This document shows, piece after piece, positions 8,385 through 16,458 of a DNA stretch of 33,883 nucleotides. Location: positions 1-33,883 of the forward strand of contig JAHLFN010000057.1 of the NCBI GenBank assembly GCA_018883725.1, written 5' to 3'. Made by a program: the position numbers and the translations under genes. This DNA comes from Candidatus Fusobacterium pullicola. Its GTDB lineage: Bacteria; Fusobacteriota; Fusobacteriia; Fusobacteriales; Fusobacteriaceae. The stretch's first letter is position 1, and each line of letters begins with the position of its first letter. Below the pieces are notes generated by a model. It worked only from the letters and a program-made list of their open reading frames with translations, was not told the origin of the DNA and did no database searches.

Positions 8385-9794
8385 TTTTACTTTTATTACT
8401 TTTATAGAATTAGTAGTTCCCATTTCGAAAACTTTTTCTCCACAAGTTGCTACTATTACATCTCCTGCTTGAACTAATCCTAATTCTTTAGATACTTTCT
8501 CAGCTAATTCGAAGAATGCTTCTAATGAATTTACGCTGTTATCAAAGTAAGGAACTACTCCTCTAGAGATTACTAATTGGTTAGCTGTTTTCTCATCGTT
8601 AGTTATAGCAAGTATTGTTGCTGCTGGGAAGTATCTTCTCATATCTCTTGCTGCTCTTCCTGATTGAGTTCCAACTACTATAACTTTTGCTCCTAACTCT
8701 TCACTTACATCAGCTGTTCCTCTTGCTACTGCTGAAGTTATAGTTACTTCGTCTTTATCCATTGTTCTTTTGATATTTACTAATGGATCCATTTTAGCTG
8801 CAACTTTAGCCATTACTGTAACAGCTTCTACTGGATATTTTCCTTTTGCAGATTCTCCAGATAGCATTACACAATCTGTTCCATCTAATATAGCATTTGC
8901 AACGTCGTTTACTTCTGCTCTTGTAGGTCTAGGATTTTTTATCATAGAGTCTAACATTTGAGTAGCTGTGATAACTACTTTTCCTACTTCGTTACATCTT
9001 TTGATCATCATTTTTTGAGCTACTGGTACATCTTCTACAGGAATTTCTACTCCTAAGTCTCCTCTTGCTACCATGATACCATCAGATAAAGCTAAGATTT
9101 CTTCGAAGTTATCTAATCCTTCTTGGTTTTCTATTTTAGAGATGATTCCTATTCTTTGTCCACCATTCTCATCTAGAACTTTTCTTACTGCTCTTACGTC
9201 ATCAGCTTTTCTTATGAATGAAGCTGCAACATAATCTATTCCTTGCTCACAACCAAATTTAAGGTCGTTGATATCTTTTTCAGCTAATGCTGGTAAGTTA
9301 ACTGCTACGTTTGGTAAGTTAACTCCTTTATTTTCTCCTAATTCTCCACCATTTTGTGCAATACATTTTACTTCATTTCCATTGATTTCAGTAACTGTAA
9401 ATGCTAATAATCCATCATCTATTAATATAGTGTTTCCTACTTTTAAATCTCTTGCAAACCCTTCATAAGTAACTGCAACTTTTGTGTTATCTCCAACAAC
9501 AGTTTTATCAGTTGTTATTGCGAACTCTTGTCCTGCTACTATTGTAACATCTTTTCCACCTTCAAGTTTGATAGTTCTTATTTCTGGTCCTTTAGTATCT
9601 AATAATAGAGCTGCTCTTATTCCAGTTTCTTTTTGAGCTTGTCTAAAGTTGATTATTCTATTTCCATGCTCTTCATAATCTCCATGAGAGAAGTTTAATC
9701 TCATCATGTTCATTCCTGTTTTTAAAAGAGTTTTTAAACTTTCCACTGATTCAGTTTTAGGCCCAATTGTACATACAATTTTAGTCTTTTTCAA
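8382..9794 (-). CDS. pyk: Pyruvate kinase
   Basis: Catalyses phosphoenolpyruvate plus ADP to pyruvate plus ATP. The protein is about 470 residues, typical for the family: N-terminal KTKIVCTIGPKTES, the active-site strand GIISKIENQEGLDN, the MVARGDLGVEIP metal-site loop and the MLDSMIKNPRPTRAEVNDVANA segment, then a C-terminal allosteric domain ending in TCGEKVFEMGTTNSIKV. It lacks the PEP-utiliser extra domain found in Bacillus enzymes. TTG at 9794 (AGGTGAG a few bases upstream) is preferred to the in-frame GTG at 9803, which falls inside that ribosome binding site. It precedes enolase on the same strand. Confidence 0.97.
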   Translation of the reverse strand: MKKTKIVCTIGPKTESVESLKTLLKTGMNMMRLNFSHGDYEEHGNRIINFRQAQKETGIRAALLLDTKGPEIRTIKLEGGKDVTIVAGQEFAITTDKTVVGDNTKVAVTYEGFARDLKVGNTILIDDGLLAFTVTEINGNEVKCIAQNGGELGENKGVNLPNVAVNLPALAEKDINDLKFGCEQGIDYVAASFIRKADDVRAVRKVLDENGGQRIGIISKIENQEGLDNFEEILALSDGIMVARGDLGVEIPVEDVPVAQKMMIKRCNEVGKVVITATQMLDSMIKNPRPTRAEVNDVANAILDGTDCVMLSGESAKGKYPVEAVTVMAKVAAKMDPLVNIKRTMDKDEVTITSAVARGTADVSEELGAKVIVVGTQSGRAARDMRRYFPAATILAITNDEKTANQLVISRGVVPYFDNSVNSLEAFFELAEKVSKELGLVQAGDVIVATCGEKVFEMGTTNSIKVIKVK

Positions 9795-9900
9795 ATTACT
9801 CACCTCAAATTATTTTCATTTTATTTTTGTAGTTTATACAGTTCTTCAATAACCCATACCCAATAATTAACCTTATATAGTATAAACTTACCTACCATAA

Positions 9901-9929
9901 ATTTTATAATAATCTTACTCTTTTAGCAA
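9901..9929 (-). promoter_or_regulatory. Possible pyruvate kinase promoter
   Basis: In the roughly 330-base AT-rich stretch between pyk and the ABC operon, the best minus-strand candidate is TTGCTA (9924-9929), 17 bp, TAAAAT (9901-9906), giving a leader of about 100 bases. Apart from this and the ABC-operon terminator at 10055-10120, I see no gene or clear regulatory element there. Confidence 0.35.
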
Positions 9930-10054
9930 GAAAATATACGTTCATTTTTTAATCTTTTTATGGATATTTTTTGACTTACTCTTTTATATTTTTATTATAA
10001 ATTAATAGTTCTTCTATTGTCTTATCTATTATTGGTATACAACACTTTATCTTG

Positions 10055-10116
10055 TATAAAAAAGAGGTATTACTTATCCTTGTTCTGTTTCAATTTTTGA
10101 ACTTGTAATACCTCGT
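10055..10116 (-). terminator. Intrinsic terminator of the amino acid ABC operon
   Basis: A 10-bp stem GAGGTATTAC/GTAATACCTC (10064-10073 with 10105-10114) closes a long, 31-base loop that contains a small GTTC/GAAC hairpin, and is followed on the minus strand by TTTTTTATAC. It begins about 10 bases after the ATPase stop codon. Confidence 0.82.
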
Positions 10117-10124
10117 ATACATTA

Positions 10125-10868
10125 TTAATTTTTTACTAGAGTACGCTTTAAAAACTCTTTTGTTCTTTCTTTTTTAGGATTGTTAAATATCTCTTCTGGT
10201 GTTCCCTCTTCCTCTATATAACCTTGATTCATGAAAACAACTCTATCTGAAACCTCTTTAGCAAATCCCATCTCATGTGTTACCACCAACATAGTAAGTC
10301 CGCTTTCTGCTAGCTCCTTCATAACTTTAAGAACTTCTCCTACCATTTCTGGGTCAAGTGCTGAAGTAGGCTCATCAAATAGTATAGCATCTGGCTCCAT
10401 TGATAGAGCTCTTGCTATTGCTACCCTTTGTTTTTGTCCCCCTGAAAGTTGCTTTGGCTTAGCATTTACATACTTATCCATTCCTACTATTTTTAGATAT
10501 TTTAAAGCAACCTTTTCTGCTTCCTCTCTACTTCTTCCTAAGACTTTCATCTGTCCTACTACACAGTTACTTAATACATTATGATTGTTGAAAAGATTAA
10601 ATTGTTGGAATACCATTCCTAACTTTGTTCTATATTTACAGATATCATGTTTATCATCTAAAATATTTTCTCCATTATATATAATCTCTCCACCACTTGG
10701 CTTCTCTAAAAGATTTATACATCTTAAAAGCGTTGACTTACCTGAACCAGATGAACCAATGATACAAACAACTTCTCCTTTTTTTACAGAAAAATCTATA
10801 TCCTTAAGAACTTTATGATTACCAAAGGCCTTACTCAAATGTTTTATCTCTATTATATTTTCTCTCAT
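10125..10868 (-). CDS. Polar amino acid ABC transporter, ATP-binding subunit (probable lysine import)
   Basis: A 247-residue ATPase of the HisP/GlnQ type that powers the importer from the cytoplasmic side. Walker A is GSSGSGKST (38-46), the Q-loop is MVFQQFNLF (85-93), the ABC signature [15 protein letters not shown] starts at 141, Walker B is [11 protein letters not shown] (162-172), and the H-loop is VVTHEMGFA. It is the last gene of a three-gene operon whose leader is a lysine riboswitch, 11 bases after the permease gene and just before a terminator. Confidence 0.93.
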   Translation of the reverse strand: MRENIIEIKHLSKAFGNHKVLKDIDFSVKKGEVVCIIGSSGSGKSTLLRCINLLEKPSGGEIIYNGENILDDKHDICKYRTKLGMVFQQFNLFNNHNVLSNCVVGQMKVLGRSREEAEKVALKYLKIVGMDKYVNAKPKQLSGGQKQRVAIARALSMEPDAILFDEPTSALDPEMVGEVLKVMKELAESGLTMLVVTHEMGFAKEVSDRVVFMNQGYIEEEGTPEEIFNNPKKERTKEFLKRTLVKN

Positions 10869-10879
10869 TTTTTCCTCCC

Positions 10880-11647
10880 TTAGTTCTCCTGTCTTTTTAA
10901 CTTCTCTTCTGGTGTTTCTACTTGCATTTGGTTTCCTGCCATTATCATATAGTTATCAGGTCCATCCATTTTTACTTCTATATATCTTAGTATTCTTGTA
11001 ATTACAAATGTCATTATAAAATACAAGATACATGTTATAAAGAATGTTTCAAAATATCTAAAGTTATTACCTGCTACCGTTTTCGATTGGAAGAAAAGCT
11101 CAGATACAGAGATAACGTTTAAAACAGATGTATCTTTAATATTGATTACGAACTCATTTCCTGTAGCTGGTAGAATATTTCTCACAACTTGTGGTAAAAC
11201 AACGTTTATCATAGTTTGAAAGTGATTCATTCCTATTGCTTGAGCTGCTTCAAACTGCCCTTTATCTATAGAGATGATTCCTCCTCTAACTATCTCAGAC
11301 ATATAAGCCCCTGTATTTATCGAAACAATAAAAAGTGCTGCTGCTATTCTATCTACATTGATTTCAAAAGCTAAAGCTGAACCATAATATATAACCATTG
11401 CTTGAACTATCATAGGTGTTCCTCTAAAAAATTCAATATACGCTGATAATAAACCATTTACTACTTTTAATATTGGCTTTTTTATTCCTTTTTCTGGAAC
11501 TGGAATAGTTCTAATAACTCCTACTATAAGTCCTATTATTGTTCCTAAAATCGTCCCCACTACAGATATCCATAAAGTAACTCCTGCTCCACGTAAAAAC
11601 ATTGGCCAGTTGTTTTCCAATATCCTAATTATCCATTCTAAACTCAT
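10880..11647 (-). CDS. Polar amino acid ABC transporter, permease (probable lysine import)
   Basis: A 255-residue inner-membrane permease of the HisMQ/GlnP type, with about five membrane segments. The N-terminal [20 protein letters not shown] segment and the AFFRGTP-like [13 protein letters not shown] sequence are typical, and the EAA loop that contacts the ATPase is [21 protein letters not shown]. Only one permease gene is present, so it should work as a homodimer. It sits between the binding protein and ATPase genes, 25 and 11 bases away, and shares their lysine-riboswitch-controlled transcript. Confidence 0.93.
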   Translation of the reverse strand: MSLEWIIRILENNWPMFLRGAGVTLWISVVGTILGTIIGLIVGVIRTIPVPEKGIKKPILKVVNGLLSAYIEFFRGTPMIVQAMVIYYGSALAFEINVDRIAAALFIVSINTGAYMSEIVRGGIISIDKGQFEAAQAIGMNHFQTMINVVLPQVVRNILPATGNEFVINIKDTSVLNVISVSELFFQSKTVAGNNFRYFETFFITCILYFIMTFVITRILRYIEVKMDGPDNYMIMAGNQMQVETPEEKLKRQEN

Positions 11648-11672
11648 TATCTACTCTCCTTAAAAATCTCAT

Positions 11673-12491
11673 TTACTGTGCTGCTGGTTGATTTTCGATA
11701 GCTCTATCCATTATCTCCAGTCTTTGTTCTTGTGAAATTCCATTTAAAATCTCATTTATTTTATCTTTTAATGGACTTCCTTTTTGTAATCCTACTGCAA
11801 TTGCTGTATCTTCAGGTGATGTTACAAATCCTTCTGTAAACTCTACCATTTTAAATTTGTTATTTGCTGACTGAGCACTTATTGCCTCTGGTCTCTCTGT
11901 TACATACCCATCAATTACTCCACTTTCTAGGGCAACTCTCATAGCTGGGAAGTTATCCATTGCAGGTTGCTTTTTAACATTTGGTATTTGATCTATTACT
12001 GTATAGTGGAATGTATTTAATTGTCCTGTAATTTTTGCTCCTGAGAAATCAGCAAGTGTTTTTGCATTTTCATATTTTCCACCATTTTTTACTAACATAA
12101 CTAAGTTAGATTGATAGTAAGTATCTGTAAAATCTATTGTCTCTTTTCTTTCTGCAGTTGGAGACATTCCAGCTATTATAGCATCTACTTTTCCAGAAAC
12201 TAAAGCAGGTACTAATCCATCCCATTCAGTTTTTACTACTACTAATTCTTTTCCTAATCCATCAGCTATTCTTTTAGCTATTTCAACATCATATCCTCCT
12301 GCATATTCTGAAGAACCAGCAATCTTAACTCCACCGTTTGCATCTGTTAATTGTGTCCAGTTATATGGAGCATACCCAGCTTCCATTCCAACTTTAAAAG
12401 TATTTGCTTCCTCTTTTTTTGCTCCTCCACATCCTACTAATGCAACTGTTGTCAATGCTGCTAAAGCTAATCTTAATAATCCTTTTCTCAT
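11673..12491 (-). CDS. Amino acid ABC transporter, substrate-binding lipoprotein (probable lysine)
   Basis: A 272-residue extracytoplasmic solute-binding protein of family 3. The signal peptide MRKGLLRLALAALTTVALVG ends in a lipobox with lipidated Cys21, anchoring it to the membrane. The mature part starts with FKVGMEAGYAPYNW and contains GGYDVEIAKRIADGLGKEL and IIAGMSPTAERKETIDFTDTYY, all classic for polar amino acid binders. ATG at 12491 is preferred to the in-frame GTG at 12500 because that GTG lies in the GGGAGTGG ribosome binding site. It is the first gene after the lysine riboswitch terminator, which identifies lysine as the likely ligand. Confidence 0.93.
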   Translation of the reverse strand: MRKGLLRLALAALTTVALVGCGGAKKEEANTFKVGMEAGYAPYNWTQLTDANGGVKIAGSSEYAGGYDVEIAKRIADGLGKELVVVKTEWDGLVPALVSGKVDAIIAGMSPTAERKETIDFTDTYYQSNLVMLVKNGGKYENAKTLADFSGAKITGQLNTFHYTVIDQIPNVKKQPAMDNFPAMRVALESGVIDGYVTERPEAISAQSANNKFKMVEFTEGFVTSPEDTAIAVGLQKGSPLKDKINEILNGISQEQRLEIMDRAIENQPAAQ

Positions 12492-12570
12492 CTTTTCCAC
12501 TCCCTCTTAAAAATATTTTATTTTCCCCTATATTTGCTCTAAGAAAGGAGTTTTAGTCTACTTTTAATAA

Positions 12571-12602
12571 AAAAAGCACCGCCCATAATGGTGGTGCTAT
12601 CT
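12571..12602 (-). terminator. Riboswitch-controlled intrinsic terminator
   Basis: The stem GCACCACC/GGCGGTGC (12575-12597 region, one A-C mismatch) is followed on the minus strand by seven T. Its 5' arm overlaps the 9-base segment 12594-12602, which is exactly complementary to the 3' strand of riboswitch helix P1, so terminator and antiterminator are mutually exclusive. Confidence 0.88.
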
Positions 12603-12868
12603 TAAAAACATAGTGACTCTGTATGTATAAAAAAGATAATAAAAATCCTATACAATACCCCTATACTCCCACTTGAGATAGCACAACTTAATAAACTGGG
12701 GAAGTTTACTAAGACAGTCCTATGGCTCTTAACCATAGACCCAGCATGTAGTATCGAGAACTACTACAAACTTCGGCAAAAGCTCCTTCTCCTTAGATTC
12801 ATCACTCTCTCTAGCTCCCCTAAAGACTATTAGCATTTTGCGCCTCTACCTCACATCGGTGTGAGGCA
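12603..12868 (-). ncRNA. Lysine riboswitch (L box)
   Basis: The minus strand carries the conserved L-box features in order: GAGGTAGAGGCGC (12840-12852), the long P2 arm with GGGGAGC and AAGGAGC, the GCCGAAG core, the P3 hairpin GTAGTA/TACTAC, GCTGGG, the P4 hairpin CTATGG/CCATAG, ACTGTC, and a P5 hairpin (CTTAGTAAACT against AGTTTATTAAG). P1 pairs GAGGTAG (12846-12852) with CTATCTC (12675-12681). The same 3' strand GTGCTATCT (12676-12684) is complementary to AGATAGCAC in the terminator (12594-12602). Lysine binding should stabilise P1, free the terminator and switch the downstream importer off. A separate CCTCAC/GTGAGG hairpin (12849-12867) overlaps the 5' strand of P1. Confidence 0.93.
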
Positions 12869-12887
12869 TATATTTAATTGTTCCCAT

Positions 12888-12916
12888 ATATTAATATATT
12901 TTTTTTAATTTGTCAA
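12888..12916 (-). promoter_or_regulatory. Promoter of the lysine riboswitch-ABC operon
   Basis: TTGACA (12911-12916), 17 bp, TAATAT (12888-12893) on the minus strand. It begins 10 bases after the nanE stop, with no terminator between, and places the transcription start about 15 bases before the riboswitch hairpins. Confidence 0.8.
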
Positions 12917-12925
12917 TATATTTTT

Positions 12926-13600
12926 TTATTTTTCCATTTCAGTTACAAACTTTTTAGTTATTTGTTGAGGTCTTGTTATAGCTCCTCCTACTACTACAGC
13001 AAAAGCTCCCAATTCTAATGCTTTTCTAGCCTTAGCTGGGGTATCTAAATTTCCTTCTCCTATTACTGGGATAGACACAGCTTTTATTACCTTTTCTAAT
13101 TCTGTTACTGGGTCATTTCCTTTAGTATACTCTGTATATCCTACTAAAGTAGTTCCTACTATATCAAATCCTACTTTTTCAGCATTTATGGCCTCTTCTA
13201 CAGAAGAAATATCAGCCATAAATAATTGATTAGGATATTTAGTTTTTGCTTCTTTCATTAAATCCTCAAGAGTTCTTCCATCTGGTCTCTCTCTCTTTGT
13301 TCCATCTATAGCAATTATATCTACTCCCTCTGCTACTAACGCATCTATCTCTTTCATAGTTGGAGTTATGTATACTTGGTTATCACCATATTGTTCTTTT
13401 ATTATTCCTATAATTGGAAGAGTTACATTTTTCTTTATCTCTTGAATATCTACAACTGTGTTAGCTCTTATTCCAGCAGCCCCTCCCACATATGCAGCAT
13501 ATGCCATTCTTCCCATTATAAATGAGCTATGAAGTGGTTCATCTGGTAATGCTTGACAAGAAACTATAAGTTTTCCTTTTACTTCATTTAATCTATTCAT
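12926..13600 (-). CDS. nanE: N-acetylmannosamine-6-phosphate 2-epimerase
   Basis: Converts N-acetylmannosamine 6-phosphate to N-acetylglucosamine 6-phosphate, the third step of sialic acid breakdown. The 224-residue TIM-barrel protein shows [18 protein letters not shown] at the N-terminus, [13 protein letters not shown], the catalytic-lysine strand [33 protein letters not shown] and the phosphate-binding [21 protein letters not shown] followed by [13 protein letters not shown] at 13600 with AAGGAGG is preferred to the longer in-frame start. It is the last gene of the regulator-nanK-yhcH-nanE operon. No intrinsic terminator follows; the lysine riboswitch promoter begins 10 bases on. Confidence 0.95.
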   Translation of the reverse strand: MNRLNEVKGKLIVSCQALPDEPLHSSFIMGRMAYAAYVGGAAGIRANTVVDIQEIKKNVTLPIIGIIKEQYGDNQVYITPTMKEIDALVAEGVDIIAIDGTKRERPDGRTLEDLMKEAKTKYPNQLFMADISSVEEAINAEKVGFDIVGTTLVGYTEYTKGNDPVTELEKVIKAVSIPVIGEGNLDTPAKARKALELGAFAVVVGGAITRPQQITKKFVTEMEK

Positions 13601-13619
13601 CTTGCTTTCCTCCTTAAAA

Positions 13620-14081
13620 TTAATCAACTAGTACCTTGAATATAACTTTTTTTATAGTTTGTGGCTCAGAACCAGCTTTTATCAAAGCCATATGTGGTTC
13701 TCCTGGAAAGCAGATTAAGAATCTTTCATTATTCAAATAATAAAACGATTCTACTTCTCCACCATAAATTTCAAAGTCTCCAACCTCATCATACTCTTTT
13801 GTTACTTTTACTTTAGAGTTAGGAACATATCCTATTCTCTCTTCTCCCTCAATTACCACATGAATATCTATATATTTTTTATGCCCTTCTAAAAATCCCT
13901 CTTCAACTGATTTAGTTTTTGGTTCAGCAGGTTGATTGAAGTAAACAACATCTCCATCTATCTCATTTTTTCCATTTATTCCTTTTTTATATTCTCCACT
14001 TAAAATACAATCTATCGCTGTATCTAAAGCCTTTGAGATCCCTTTATAAAATCCTAACTCTTTTATTTCTCCATATATCAT
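13620..14081 (-). CDS. yhcH: YhcH/YjgK/YiaL family protein (DUF386)
   Basis: A 153-residue cupin-like protein of the family found in bacterial sialic acid and sugar operons. Visible family features are the [21 protein letters not shown] block, with the His and Glu residues thought to bind metal, and the C-terminal [14 protein letters not shown] segment. Members have been proposed to act on sugar anomers or epimers of sialic acid pathway compounds, but the exact reaction is not certain. ATG at 14081 has a TGGAGG site; the longer in-frame start has none. It lies between nanK and nanE, supporting the sialic acid assignment. Confidence 0.88.
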   Translation of the reverse strand: MIYGEIKELGFYKGISKALDTAIDCILSGEYKKGINGKNEIDGDVVYFNQPAEPKTKSVEEGFLEGHKKYIDIHVVIEGEERIGYVPNSKVKVTKEYDEVGDFEIYGGEVESFYYLNNERFLICFPGEPHMALIKAGSEPQTIKKVIFKVLVD

Positions 14082-14152
14082 CTCTATACCTCCATTTTGT
14101 TTTTTCAAACATATATATTAAACATATACTTTTTTCTTATAGTTGTCAATCT

Positions 14153-15061
14153 TTATTTTACTTTACCTACCTTTTTTAATAAAAGATATTCTGCTCCTAG
14201 TATTCCAGCATTATTTCCCAACTCTGCAAACTTTATTTTAAGGTTCTTTTTATAGTTTATCCCCAATTTCGAATCTAGACTCACTAAAATTCTATTTAAA
14301 AGATATTCACCCTGTTTTGTAACTCCTCCGCCTATTACTACCAATGGTGGATTAAAAATATAAGCTATAGTACTAAGTCCATCTGTAAAATAGTCAATCC
14401 ATCTATCAACTATCTCTTTTATCTCTTTATCTCCAGACTTTTCAAGTTCAAAAATCTCTTTTCCATTTAAAGTTTTTCCTGTTTTCTCTTTTACCATTTT
14501 TACCAAGGCTGTTGCTGAAGCATATCTCTCATAACAACCCTTCTTACCACATAAACACTCTTCTCCACCCTTTACTATTTGAATATGTCCAAATTCACCA
14601 GCTACATAGGTATCTCCTCTAAAGATATCCCCATTCAAAATTATTCCTCCACCTATTCCTGTTCCTATAGTCAAACATACAAAGTTTTCACTATTTTTTC
14701 CAGCACCTAGCCATTTTTCTCCTAAAGCTGCACAGTTCACATCATTTTCTAAAACTGCTGGTATCTTGTATCTATCTTCTAGTTTCTCAACTAGATTAGT
14801 TCCTATCCATCCTGGTATTATTGGATTCCCTCCTATTACCTTACCAATAGTTCCATCTATCTGTCCAGTTCCTGATACAGCTATTCCTAAAATATCATCA
14901 CTTAAATATTTATCTATAACCTTACAAATATTCTTAAAAAGATTCTCTACTCCCTTTTCTGCTTCAGTTGGAAACTCTCCCAATTCTAGAATTACTCCAT
15001 TTTCATCTAAAAGTCCATATTTTACAGCTGTTCCACCAATATCTAATCCTATTACTTTCAT
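14153..15061 (-). CDS. nanK: ROK-family sugar kinase, probable N-acetylmannosamine kinase
   Basis: Phosphorylates a sugar, here most likely N-acetylmannosamine, with ATP. The 302-residue protein has the N-terminal phosphate loop GLDIGGTAVKYG, catalytic aspartate D107 in ENDVNCAALGE, the second ATP loop LTIGTGIGGGI (130-140), and the ROK zinc site: H159 in GEFGH with C169, C171 and C176 in ECLCGKKGCYE. The start at 15061 has GGAGG 5 bases upstream. By sequence alone a glucokinase or other ROK kinase is possible; NanK is inferred from yhcH and nanE directly downstream. Confidence 0.85.
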   Translation of the reverse strand: MKVIGLDIGGTAVKYGLLDENGVILELGEFPTEAEKGVENLFKNICKVIDKYLSDDILGIAVSGTGQIDGTIGKVIGGNPIIPGWIGTNLVEKLEDRYKIPAVLENDVNCAALGEKWLGAGKNSENFVCLTIGTGIGGGIILNGDIFRGDTYVAGEFGHIQIVKGGEECLCGKKGCYERYASATALVKMVKEKTGKTLNGKEIFELEKSGDKEIKEIVDRWIDYFTDGLSTIAYIFNPPLVVIGGGVTKQGEYLLNRILVSLDSKLGINYKKNLKIKFAELGNNAGILGAEYLLLKKVGKVK

Positions 15062-15082
15062 TCCTACCTCCATAACCTTTAT

Positions 15083-16087
15083 CTAATCCTCTAAATTTTC
15101 ATATAAAATTATATGTGATTTTGACACATCACAATGCCCTTTAAAAACTTTTTCTTTATATAACATTTCAAACATTCTTTTTCCAGCCGTATACCCCTCA
15201 GAAGATATCTCTTCCATTACAGTTAAAGTTATAATCCTTTCCTTAATCAATTTTTTTATTATTTTTCCTATTCCATTTGTTACAATTTTAATTCCAGTTA
15301 ACTCTTTTTTCTCTATTCTATCCAATATATCGTGTGAATATCTATTTATATATAACCCTTTAATATCTCCTTTTTTTAACCTCTCTTTTAACAACTCCAC
15401 ACTTTTCTCTATTCCACCACCATCTATAGGACCTTCTATTGTTAAACTAGTTCGAGATATCCTATTCATAAATCCATCTAAATATAACTTAGATGAAACT
15501 TTATCATCTCCATTATCAATTATTAAAACTTTCTCTCCATCTCTTAAGAGATTACTCATAAGTCCTGCTGCTATCTCTCCTTGCTTTTGATGATCTGGAC
15601 CTACATGAAGAATATTTTTATTTAATCTTATTCCCAATGATATTACCTTTATTTTATCTAAATACGGCTCCAATATCTTAAATACACTATCTCTATCCAA
15701 AGGAGTTATTATCAATCCATCTATATCCTCTTTTTTTAATATCTCTTTTAACTCTTTTATCTGTTTTTTAGGATCGTTTATATCTGTTGTTTTTATATCT
15801 ATCTTATAATTGTAGGCTTTATATTCTTCTGAAATAATTTTTATACCTCTTAATATTTCTTGAGTATAAAATTCATTTTTTGACTCTACTACTAAGGAGT
15901 ACACTTTCTTACTTTTCCTTGTTCCTAAAGAGCTACCTACATAGTTTTTTTCATAATTTGTTTCCTTTACTAATTCCAATATTTTTCTCTTTGTTTCCTC
16001 TTTAATTAAAGGACTTCCATTTATAGCTCTCGCAACTGTTGTTCTACTAATCCCTAATCTCTCTGCTATCTCTTTTTGAGTTATCAT
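15083..16087 (-). CDS. LacI-family transcriptional regulator, probably of sialic acid genes
   Basis: A 334-residue regulator. The N-terminal helix-turn-helix and hinge helix are MITQKEIAERLGISRTTVAR followed by AINGSPLIKEETKRKILELV; the rest resembles a periplasmic sugar-binding protein fold (YSLVVESKNEFYTQEILRGI, then LIITPLDRDSVF and HVGPDHQKQGEIAAGLM). ATG at 16087 has a GGGAGAGG site; the upstream in-frame codons overlap the promoter and operator. It is the first gene of the operon with nanK, yhcH and nanE, and divergent to the symporter. Operator-like sequences sit at the start of both transcripts, so it probably represses both and itself. The inducer, likely a sialic acid pathway sugar or sugar phosphate, is inferred. 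This family is unusual for sialic acid, where GntR- and RpiR-type regulators are better known. Confidence 0.85.
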   Translation of the reverse strand: MITQKEIAERLGISRTTVARAINGSPLIKEETKRKILELVKETNYEKNYVGSSLGTRKSKKVYSLVVESKNEFYTQEILRGIKIISEEYKAYNYKIDIKTTDINDPKKQIKELKEILKKEDIDGLIITPLDRDSVFKILEPYLDKIKVISLGIRLNKNILHVGPDHQKQGEIAAGLMSNLLRDGEKVLIIDNGDDKVSSKLYLDGFMNRISRTSLTIEGPIDGGGIEKSVELLKERLKKGDIKGLYINRYSHDILDRIEKKELTGIKIVTNGIGKIIKKLIKERIITLTVMEEISSEGYTAGKRMFEMLYKEKVFKGHCDVSKSHIILYENLED

Positions 16088-16104
16088 AAATAACCTCTCC
16101 CTAT

Positions 16105-16118
16105 TGTTCACGTGTTCA
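16105..16118. promoter_or_regulatory. Operator-like site at the regulator-nan operon promoter
   Basis: TGTTCACGTGTTCA on the plus strand, whose complement TGAACACGTGAACA matches the symporter-side site at 11 of 14 positions. It begins about 3 bases downstream of the predicted regulator transcription start, an expected place for autorepression. The central CACGTG is palindromic. Confidence 0.55.
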
Positions 16119-16127
16119 TTCAATAAT

Positions 16128-16156
16128 AATATACATCCTTTTTTTTCATTTGTCAA
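16128..16156 (-). promoter_or_regulatory. Promoter of the regulator-nanK-yhcH-nanE operon
   Basis: TTGACA (16151-16156), 17 bp, TATATT (16128-16133) on the minus strand, about 40 bases upstream of the regulator start. The operator-like site 16105-16118 follows directly. Confidence 0.75.
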
Positions 16157-16363
16157 CTTTTTACACTTTTATACAATATTATTTTAGCACATTAAAACCT
16201 TATAAAAATCATAATATTTTTTTTATAAACTTCTAATTATTTGTATATAGATTTTATTTTATTTTTTATTTTCAAATCTACAATACACCTTAAAAACCTT
16301 TGTTCTATCTATATTTCAGTTTATTTTTTCCTATTATAGAACATTTTAACTTTAAAAAATATA

Positions 16364-16392
16364 TTGACATTTTTAAATAAAAATAATATCAT
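16364..16392 (+). promoter_or_regulatory. Promoter of the sodium/solute symporter gene
   Basis: TTGACA (16364-16369), 17 bp, TATCAT (16387-16392) on the plus strand. The intergenic region between it and the divergent promoter (about 16157-16363) is AT-rich with no gene seen. Confidence 0.72.
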
Positions 16393-16409
16393 AAACAGTA
16401 TAAGGAATA

Positions 16410-16423
16410 TGTTCACGAGAACA
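16410..16423. promoter_or_regulatory. Operator-like site at the symporter promoter
   Basis: TGTTCACGAGAACA is an inverted repeat with half-sites TGTTC and GAACA around a CG centre, as expected for LacI-family operators. It starts about 11 bases after the predicted transcription start, where a bound repressor would block the polymerase. Confidence 0.65.
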
Positions 16424-16458
16424 ATGGTTTATGATTTTATTATTTTGGAGGTACACAT

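Noticed and set aside
9925..9966. Thirteen-codon frame in the pyk leader region
   Set aside because: No ribosome binding site and it overlaps the best promoter candidate.
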